Below are positions 1 through 4,560 of a DNA stretch of 5,694 nucleotides, piece by piece. The notes below the pieces were generated by a model that made no database searches, was not told where the DNA came from, and saw only the letters and a program-made list of their open reading frames with translations. Both the position numbers and the translations under genes were made by a program. The DNA is from WTAW01 sp964540205 (lineage in GTDB: Bacteria; Acidobacteriota; Aminicenantia; Aminicenantales; Aminicenantaceae). Location of the stretch: contig CAZIMJ010000113.1 of assembly GCA_964540205.1 (NCBI GenBank), forward strand, positions 1-5,694, read 5' to 3'. Position 1 is the stretch's first letter, and each line of letters starts with the position of its first letter.

Positions 1-86
1 AGTGTGGTTAACAGGAAGAATAAAGATTATTGTGAGAACATGTTAATTGGAATAAATATCGACAGTTTTTATGAATAATTCAGAAT

Positions 87-126
87 AAAAAAAAGCCCCT
101 CCTCCCGGCTTGGGAGAAGGGGCTTT
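87..126 (-). terminator. Intrinsic terminator of the TonB-dependent receptor gene
   Basis: The arms at 92-106 and 112-126 form a 15-bp stem with one C/A mismatch (101 with 117) around a 5-nt loop. The stem is rich in G and C. Read on the minus strand, the hairpin is followed by an uninterrupted run of eight T (positions 94 to 87, three of them in the base of the stem). It starts about 30 bp past the receptor stop codon. This is the classical rho-independent layout and its orientation fits only the minus-strand gene. On the plus strand the stem is followed by only three T, so a bidirectional role is not supported. Confidence 0.95.
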
Positions 127-156
127 GAGCGTCTGTAATTGAACTTTGTCTGCAGC

Positions 157-3126
157 TTAGAAGATGAACTTGACTCCGAATCTGACGTCGATCCCATCGG
201 TGTAGGCGTAAGGCATCAAGTAACGCGGATCAAGTTGAACACCTGCTTTTGCAACTTCTGCTTTATATTCGTACGTTGCCAGCAATTCTTCGTCAGACAG
301 AGTGATTCCCTGCCTGTTGTAGTAGGGATACTCCCTCATCGCAATTCGTTGACCGAACAGGTTGGAGACGTTGGCATTGAGCTGTACGGCGTATTGACCG
401 CCAAGACGGAGGTTGTACTCCGCATAGAGATCCGTTCTCATCATCATGGGTGTCCTACCCTGGTCGGCACGTCCTACCGGATAGTAACCCTGCATGCTGT
501 TCAGGCTCAACATTGTGGATACTGGAGTTCCGCTCATGAGATAAGAATAGAATCCGAAGGTGAAACCAAAATCCCACGTGTAGCTTCCATAGACCTTGAA
601 CTGGTGAGGCCTATCCGTGGGGAGTTTACCAGTGCTCTCATTCAGATTCTGGTCGCGGTGCAAGAACCAGCCATCAAAATACCTTTCTACGTTGGGCGAA
701 TGACGGCCGAACTCATCGGAACTGGCCAATCCTGAGAAATTACCCCAGAGATTGCTGTAGGTGTAGTGTAATCCCGCCATCCAGTTGTTGCTGAACCGCT
801 TGTCGATTCCAACATTCAGCGAGTGGTATCTCCTCTGGGCTTTCGGACATTCGGGCCAATCGTTGACCGCATAGAGAGCGTTGATCCAATCAGAGCCAGG
901 ATTGCCGTTGAAGTACACCTCGCCTTCAGGCGTTTGAATTCCCATGTCTTCGATGGCCCAGATGATGTGGCTGTAGAGGTAACGGACGGTCAGAGACACA
1001 TCCTCTCCAAGCTTTCTCTGGAGACCCAGGGTGATCTCGTTCTTGCTGTAGGGCTCCATATCCGGCTGAGTGGTGTCGAAGGAGGGAATTCGCCAGTTAA
1101 GGCTCTCGATGTAGACTAAATCAGGCGCAAGGCTCAGATCGGGATGGGTTACCTGGCCATATCTCCAATCCAATGTCCTGATGTCATAGTAGTGAGAGAT
1201 CCATTTGAATCCTCCGTAAGAGCCGTTGGCCATCTCGAGCTTCATGACGTCATAGTAGAGTCCGTAACTTCCGAAGACCTTTGTGCTGTTGTCGCCGAAA
1301 AGATCCCAGGCGAATCCGACACGGGGAGCGATCTTGTCTCCGAATCCGAATTGGATCGGAGCATCCTGGTATTCTGGAAGGTCGCTAAAGGATGGGATAT
1401 TCTCTTTTTCGGCACGGATCCCGACGTTCACCGTGACTTTGTTGTTGATCGTCCAGCTGTCCTGCAAGAAAATGGCATAGCGGTCGCTGTGGATATTTGC
1501 GATCTCACCAAAAGGTTGCCTGGAATGCAGATAGCCGTACATGGTTTCCGTGGTCTCTCCCACCGGCGAGATGTAGTCTAATCCCCAATACCAATAGTTG
1601 GCGGTATAGGGATAGGCATTGTCCACATCCTGAGCGAGGCGCACATACTGGAGACCTGCTTTAAAGACGTGCTCACCAGCGAGGTCGGCAAACAGAGTCG
1701 CATCAAAGTTGCCTCCGTACCGCTTCTGAATATCCTTGATGGTCTGATAGCCGTCAGTGTAGCTGTAATTGTACCAGCCCGCTGGATGCTCTTCTCCGCC
1801 GTATCCGATGTTGGACCTCCCGAAGTAATAGCGTGGGCCTTCTGGTCCTTTGATCTGCTGCGTGTCGATCTTGAAATAACCGCCGTTTATGCCAACAAAC
1901 ACGTTGTCTGAAACGATCCAGTCGATCCGTCCACCCCAGGTTTCACCGGGATAATTGAATCCGAATTCAGGATAGGCGTATTCATCTGGGGTTGCTGATG
2001 TACCATCAAGAGCCATCAAGGAACCTGTCCATTTGTAGTAATCGTTGACGTAGCTGGCGCTGACACGAAAGCCGCCGAACAGGGCCGTCAGTTTGGCCTG
2101 GCCAAAATAACTCCTCTGTTTCTGTGTCGTGGTGTAATTGTTGCCATCGGCAATAAGCTCAACGGTCCTATCTGTATCGGTCATCCGGGGCATGAAGCTT
2201 GCGAAGAACCACAGTCTATCCTTGAAGATGTATCCACCGAGTCCCAGACCGACTTCAAATTGGTTCCAGCTGTCCTCATTATAATCCATGTACTCTGCTG
2301 TCACATCGTCTACAGGATTAATACGCAATACATGGTATTGCGCCCCAGTGCCCGAACCTCCTGGAGCAGCCTGGAATTGGCTGCCACTCAAGTATCCGGA
2401 GATCTCTCCGTGGAACTCGTTTCCACCGGAACGGGTGATGACGTTGATAACGCCACCCATCGATCCTCCGTGCTCCGCTTCGTACCCAGAGGATTTAACC
2501 TGGACCTCTTCGACGAATTCCATGAGCACGCGCTGAGAGGATTCACCAGTGTACATGCTTGTGGTGTCCATGCCGTCGACAAAGTACATGTTCTCGGAAC
2601 TCGAGGCACCATCCATCATCTGTCCGCCACCGACGTTCTCGTCGTTAACTCCGGCGGTCATGTTGACGACTGAAGTAAAATCTCTCCCCTTGGGGAGTTT
2701 GGCGATCATCTCTTTTCCGTAGTTGGTGGTCGTTCCGCTCTTCTTGATGTCGACAACAGGGGACTCACCGATAACAGTCACTTCCTCTTCCATGGTCGCT
2801 TGAGATATGGCGACTTCAAGCCTGAAGGTTCTTCCCAAACGTACGAGGATCCCTTCACGGATCAGTGTCTGGAATCCGGGAAGTCGAAAGGTGATCTGGT
2901 AGGTTCCGGGTGATAGACCGATGAGGCGGAAACGGCCGACCTCGTCAGTGATGGCCGTGGCCACACCTGGCTGAGACGGGCTCCTCGCTTCAACAGTCAC
3001 ACCGGGAAGAAAGGCACCATCAGTATCCATAACTGTTCCAACGAGAATTCCTGTTTGTTCTTGAGCTGTAACAAAGCTTGCGCTAACTATCAAAAGTGCT
3101 GCAAAAATGAAAATAAGCCTTTTCAT
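157..3126 (-). CDS. Oar-like TonB-dependent outer-membrane receptor with N-terminal carboxypeptidase-regulatory-like domain
   Basis: The 989-residue product starts with a signal peptide (about 1-21: KR, hydrophobic core, then VTA before Q22), so the mature protein enters the envelope. Residues about 26-107 form a carboxypeptidase regulatory-like (CarboxypepD_reg type) beta-sandwich, with the family pattern LPGVTV, TDEVGRFR, GLSPGTYQITF and PGFQT. A TonB-box-like stretch EEEVTVIGESPVVD lies at about 113-126. The plug domain (about 127-235) includes YFVDGMDTT and GGVINVITRSGGNEFHG. The rest is a long, aromatic-rich beta-barrel ending in KFIF; a terminal Phe is the usual outer-membrane assembly signal. 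The length fits Oar/OmpA-like TonB-dependent receptors, which are large paralogous families in Acidobacteriota-like bacteria. The substrate cannot be read from sequence; no SusD-type partner or transport gene adjoins it. The start is fixed by AGGAGG (3137-3132) 5 nt before the ATG. The stop is TAA, about 30 bp before a strong terminator. No frameshift is seen. Confidence 0.95.
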   Translation of the reverse strand: MKRLIFIFAALLIVSASFVTAQEQTGILVGTVMDTDGAFLPGVTVEARSPSQPGVATAITDEVGRFRLIGLSPGTYQITFRLPGFQTLIREGILVRLGRTFRLEVAISQATMEEEVTVIGESPVVDIKKSGTTTNYGKEMIAKLPKGRDFTSVVNMTAGVNDENVGGGQMMDGASSSENMYFVDGMDTTSMYTGESSQRVLMEFVEEVQVKSSGYEAEHGGSMGGVINVITRSGGNEFHGEISGYLSGSQFQAAPGGSGTGAQYHVLRINPVDDVTAEYMDYNEDSWNQFEVGLGLGGYIFKDRLWFFASFMPRMTDTDRTVELIADGNNYTTTQKQRSYFGQAKLTALFGGFRVSASYVNDYYKWTGSLMALDGTSATPDEYAYPEFGFNYPGETWGGRIDWIVSDNVFVGINGGYFKIDTQQIKGPEGPRYYFGRSNIGYGGEEHPAGWYNYSYTDGYQTIKDIQKRYGGNFDATLFADLAGEHVFKAGLQYVRLAQDVDNAYPYTANYWYWGLDYISPVGETTETMYGYLHSRQPFGEIANIHSDRYAIFLQDSWTINNKVTVNVGIRAEKENIPSFSDLPEYQDAPIQFGFGDKIAPRVGFAWDLFGDNSTKVFGSYGLYYDVMKLEMANGSYGGFKWISHYYDIRTLDWRYGQVTHPDLSLAPDLVYIESLNWRIPSFDTTQPDMEPYSKNEITLGLQRKLGEDVSLTVRYLYSHIIWAIEDMGIQTPEGEVYFNGNPGSDWINALYAVNDWPECPKAQRRYHSLNVGIDKRFSNNWMAGLHYTYSNLWGNFSGLASSDEFGRHSPNVERYFDGWFLHRDQNLNESTGKLPTDRPHQFKVYGSYTWDFGFTFGFYSYLMSGTPVSTMLSLNSMQGYYPVGRADQGRTPMMMRTDLYAEYNLRLGGQYAVQLNANVSNLFGQRIAMREYPYYNRQGITLSDEELLATYEYKAEVAKAGVQLDPRYLMPYAYTDGIDVRFGVKFIF

Positions 3127-3131
3127 TCATT

Positions 3132-3167
3132 CCTCCTTTTTAACCCCAAAAAGATCTGAGGTTAAAA
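3132..3167 (-). promoter_or_regulatory. Ribosome-binding site of the receptor gene with an abutting leader hairpin
   Basis: On the minus strand a strong Shine-Dalgarno AGGAGG (3137-3132) lies 5 nt before the ATG at 3126. Directly upstream, with no gap, is a perfect 8-bp inverted repeat: TTTTAACC (3167-3160) and GGTTAAAA (3145-3138), with a 14-nt loop and one further possible G-U pair. In the mRNA this would place a hairpin right against the ribosome-binding site. The repeat is seen directly; any effect on translation is inference, and the stem is A+T-rich, so only moderately stable. An out-of-frame ATG at 3130-3128 overlaps the spacer and is probably irrelevant. Confidence 0.6.
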
Positions 3168-3278
3168 TCCATAACTTTGGGAACAAAAAAATTTCATTCC
3201 CCCTAATCCCTTATTTTTTGCGCTATCTGTTATTCCACCTCCTTGAATAGACATATCAATTTCTCTACTTTACTATTA

Positions 3279-3295
3279 AGCAAATTCTATGCCAA
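3279..3295 (-). promoter_or_regulatory. Candidate sigma-54 (RpoN, -24/-12) promoter for the receptor gene
   Basis: The minus strand reads TTGGCATAGAATTTGCT (3295 to 3279). Against the sigma-54 consensus YTGGCACGRNNNTTGCW it matches every fixed position except two (T for C and A for G after TGGCA). It keeps the invariant GG and GC elements with the exact 10-bp spacing. Transcription would start near 3268, giving a leader of about 140 nt before the receptor ATG. Sigma-54 promoters need an enhancer-binding AAA+ activator bound roughly 80-150 bp upstream; the large dyad centred at 3374 lies about 105 bp upstream of the predicted start. The match and spacing are seen; its use by RpoN is inference. 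I found no better sigma-70-type promoter in this region. Confidence 0.55.
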
Positions 3296-3354
3296 CATAC
3301 CAATTGTCCTAATTCATTTGTTTTCAATATGTTAGAATTTATCCCTTTCGCCAA

Positions 3355-3393
3355 AAATCCAATATTTTGGTTTTCGTCCAAAAAATTGGATTT
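3355..3393. repeat. Large imperfect dyad / hairpin in the receptor upstream region (possible activator site or TPR-gene terminator)
   Basis: The arms at 3355-3370 and 3378-3393 are complementary over 16 bp with a single A/A mismatch (3364 with 3384) around the 7-nt loop TTTTCGT. The outer part pairs AAATCCAAT with ATTGGATTT and the inner part TTTTGG with CCAAAA. Such length is unlikely by chance even in A+T-rich DNA. Two readings are open. It lies about 105 bp upstream of the predicted sigma-54 start, where an enhancer-binding activator would bind as a dimer. Alternatively, read on the minus strand it ends in a run of five T about 115 bp after the TPR stop codon and might terminate that transcript, although only four G-C pairs are present and the T run is partly inside the stem. 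Confidence 0.7.
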
Positions 3394-3506
3394 GTTCCCT
3401 AAAAAACGATACGTTTAAATCCCCTGTAACAGCAAGTTTTTTGGTAAGATTTAGACAGAAAATTTGCCCGGCAAGTGAGAGAACGAGACCGTTGCCCCTT
3501 TACAAC

Positions 3507-4334
3507 CTAATCTTTCCCGAGGGCCTTAAGAACCGTTTTTTTGAACTCAGGATTGACCTTAGCACCATTCTCTTCGGCCCGATTCAAATAATCCATAGCC
3601 TTCTGGTACTGTTTGACCTGAAAGTAAAGAGCGGCAAGGTTGTTGTATGCATCCCCATGTTTAGGATCTAACCTGATAGTCTCTTGATACTGATCGTGAG
3701 CTTCCTGGAATTTTTTCATCTTAAAATAGATATTGCCGTTCAAATAGCAGTACTCCGCAGGCATCTCCTCCTCTCGAGGGAGCGGAAGGCTCAGTTGGGT
3801 ATCGATGTTTTCGATTTGTTTCTTTATTTTATCGATCTTAGTTTGGATCCTTTTTTTCCTGTCCTCGACTTCATCTCCTACTTCTGATGCCTGAGGCAGG
3901 TTGGCTATCTGGTCTTCCAATTCTCCAATGTTATCTTCAAACGCCTGTTTTTTTTCTTCTAGTTTTTGCTTACTCACCTGCGCCATTTTTATCTTCATCA
4001 CGGCTGAATATTCATAATTTGCCTTGGCTTTCTCAACGTGGTTCAAGGCTTCTTCAAGATCTCCCTCCTTGTACAAAACTTGAGACAGGAAGAAATGGGC
4101 ATCGGCATGCTCGGGCAGCTTTTCCAAGATCTTCTCAAACTCCTTCTTCGCTTTTTTGTAATCTTCGCGAATAAAATACATTTTTCCCTTTTCATAATCT
4201 TTGTTCAGAGACTGGTACTTTTTAAACAGTTCCACTTCCTCGCGCTCGAGGTTCTCCTGTCCAAAGCTCAACATCCCGAAAAAAAGTACGACGATCACAA
4301 CGTGAATGAGGAATAATCGGCTTGTGTCTCTCAT
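3507..4334 (-). CDS. Exported protein with two TPRs, a central coiled coil and two further TPRs
   Basis: The 275-residue product begins with a hydrophobic export signal (about 6-26: LFLIHVVIVVLFFGMLSFG, then Q), so a periplasmic location is likely; an uncleaved membrane anchor is the alternative. Residues about 46-108 hold two tetratricopeptide repeats (GKMYFIREDYKKAKKEFEKI; LSQVLYKEGDLEEALNHVEK). Residues about 113-183 are highly charged with heptad-like spacing, broken by a Pro/Gly-containing turn, and probably form a helical hairpin or coiled coil. Residues about 194-260 hold two more TPRs (GNIYFKMKKFQEAHDQYQET; NLAALYFQVKQYQKAMDYLN). TPRs bind partner proteins; no enzyme motif is visible and the function is unknown. 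The start chosen is the ATG at 4334, because GGAGG (4344-4340) lies 5 nt before it; a TTG at 4346 in the same frame would put that site inside the gene. The stop is TAG. The gene is divergent from the protease-like/TPR gene, suggesting related roles. Confidence 0.88.
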   Translation of the reverse strand: MRDTSRLFLIHVVIVVLFFGMLSFGQENLEREEVELFKKYQSLNKDYEKGKMYFIREDYKKAKKEFEKILEKLPEHADAHFFLSQVLYKEGDLEEALNHVEKAKANYEYSAVMKIKMAQVSKQKLEEKKQAFEDNIGELEDQIANLPQASEVGDEVEDRKKRIQTKIDKIKKQIENIDTQLSLPLPREEEMPAEYCYLNGNIYFKMKKFQEAHDQYQETIRLDPKHGDAYNNLAALYFQVKQYQKAMDYLNRAEENGAKVNPEFKKTVLKALGKD

Positions 4335-4339
4335 TCTCT

Positions 4340-4382
4340 CCTCCAAAAATTCGGAATTCTGAATTCACTTCATCGAATTTTT
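4340..4382 (-). promoter_or_regulatory. Ribosome-binding site of the TPR gene with an abutting leader hairpin
   Basis: GGAGG (4344-4340 on the minus strand) lies 5 nt before the ATG at 4334 and decides the start. Immediately upstream, a perfect 9-bp inverted repeat is formed by AAAAATTCG (plus 4345-4353) and CGAATTTTT (plus 4374-4382), with a 20-nt intervening segment that contains GAATTC twice. In the mRNA the 3' arm of this hairpin touches the ribosome-binding site, the same arrangement as ahead of the receptor gene. It could also be a DNA operator, since it lies downstream of the candidate promoter. The repeat is seen; its function is inference. Confidence 0.5.
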
Positions 4383-4403
4383 CTCTATATATTTTAACGG
4401 TAT

Positions 4404-4432
4404 ATCCTATTCTTTTTTACTCTTTTTATCAA
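4404..4432 (-). promoter_or_regulatory. Candidate sigma-70-type promoter of the TPR gene
   Basis: On the minus strand a -35-like TTGATA (4432-4427, one mismatch to TTGACA) is followed by 17 bp and a -10-like TAGGAT (4409-4404, four of six to TATAAT). Transcription would begin near 4397, giving a leader of about 60 nt that includes the hairpin before the ribosome-binding site. The surrounding DNA is very A+T-rich, so chance matches are easy; alternative -10 boxes such as TATAGA lie a little downstream. Confidence 0.35.
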
Positions 4433-4503
4433 TTTTTTCTTCAAGTTCTGCCTGGAAGGCCGACTGAATTAGTGCTCCTATCCGAGACCAGGGTGCAGAA
4501 TAT

Positions 4504-4530
4504 TTGACTTTTTTGATTTTGACGTATACA
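4504..4530 (+). promoter_or_regulatory. Candidate promoter of the protease-like/TPR gene
   Basis: A -35-like TTGACT (4504-4509) and a -10-like TATACA (4525-4530) are separated by 15 bp, two shorter than ideal. The -10 ends 30 bp before the ATG at 4561. The spacer contains two more TTGA motifs (4513 and 4519), so the run TTGAC-TTGAT-TTGAC might instead be repeated binding sites for a regulator. TATTAT at 4545-4550 runs straight into the ribosome-binding site and cannot serve as the -10 for this start. Confidence 0.3.
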
Positions 4531-4550
4531 TTTGAGTCCAAGGGTATTAT

Positions 4551-4555
4551 GGAGG
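4551..4555 (+). promoter_or_regulatory. Shine-Dalgarno site deciding the start of the protease-like gene
   Basis: GGAGG lies 5 nt before the ATG at 4561, the same spacing as in both other genes of the window. An in-frame ATG at 4549 overlaps this site and has no Shine-Dalgarno of its own, so the later ATG is preferred. Confidence 0.75.
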
Positions 4556-4560
4556 GAGAA

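Larger units (their letters stand above)
3127..3506. other. 380-bp A+T-rich intergenic control region between the TPR gene and the receptor gene
   Basis: No convincing gene lies here in any frame. Both flanking genes are on the minus strand, so the region holds the 3' end of the TPR transcript and the control region of the receptor. From the receptor start outward it contains: the RBS hairpin (3132-3167); an 11-codon micro-ORF (3162-3197, minus) with poorly spaced purines ahead of it; an orphan perfect Shine-Dalgarno-like AAGGAGGTGG (3244-3235, minus) with no start codon at a useful distance; the sigma-54-like promoter (3279-3295); and the large dyad (3355-3393). A small weak hairpin with T6 on the minus strand (3401-3416) is the only other terminator-like element after the TPR gene. 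No tRNA or known riboswitch is recognisable. Confidence 0.7.

Noticed and set aside
1..86. Search for a gene, tRNA or promoter at the left edge
   Set aside because: Only short A+T-rich sequence with a small AACATGTT palindrome; nothing that supports a call.
139..2673. Several plus-strand open frames opposite the receptor gene (for example 139-735, 823-1119, 1144-1581, 2260-2673)
   Set aside because: They are antisense to a gene with clear domains, a signal peptide, RBS and terminator; they lack ribosome-binding sites and recognisable motifs.
3401..3416. Small hairpin AAACG-ATA-CGTTT with T6 on the minus strand as terminator of the TPR gene
   Set aside because: The stem has five base pairs, mostly A-T, and half of the T run is part of it; too weak to list as a terminator, although nothing clearly better is present except perhaps the dyad at 3355-3393.
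3887..4316. Plus-strand open frames opposite the TPR gene (3887-4174, 4038-4316)
   Set aside because: They are antisense to a gene with well-formed TPRs; no ribosome-binding site and low-complexity hydrophobic translations.
4344..4346. TTG as the start of the TPR gene, giving 279 residues
   Set aside because: The Shine-Dalgarno GGAGG would then lie inside the coding sequence; the ATG at 4334 has it at 5 nt.
4549..4551. In-frame ATG upstream of the protease-like gene
   Set aside because: It overlaps the ribosome-binding site that serves the ATG at 4561 and has none of its own.
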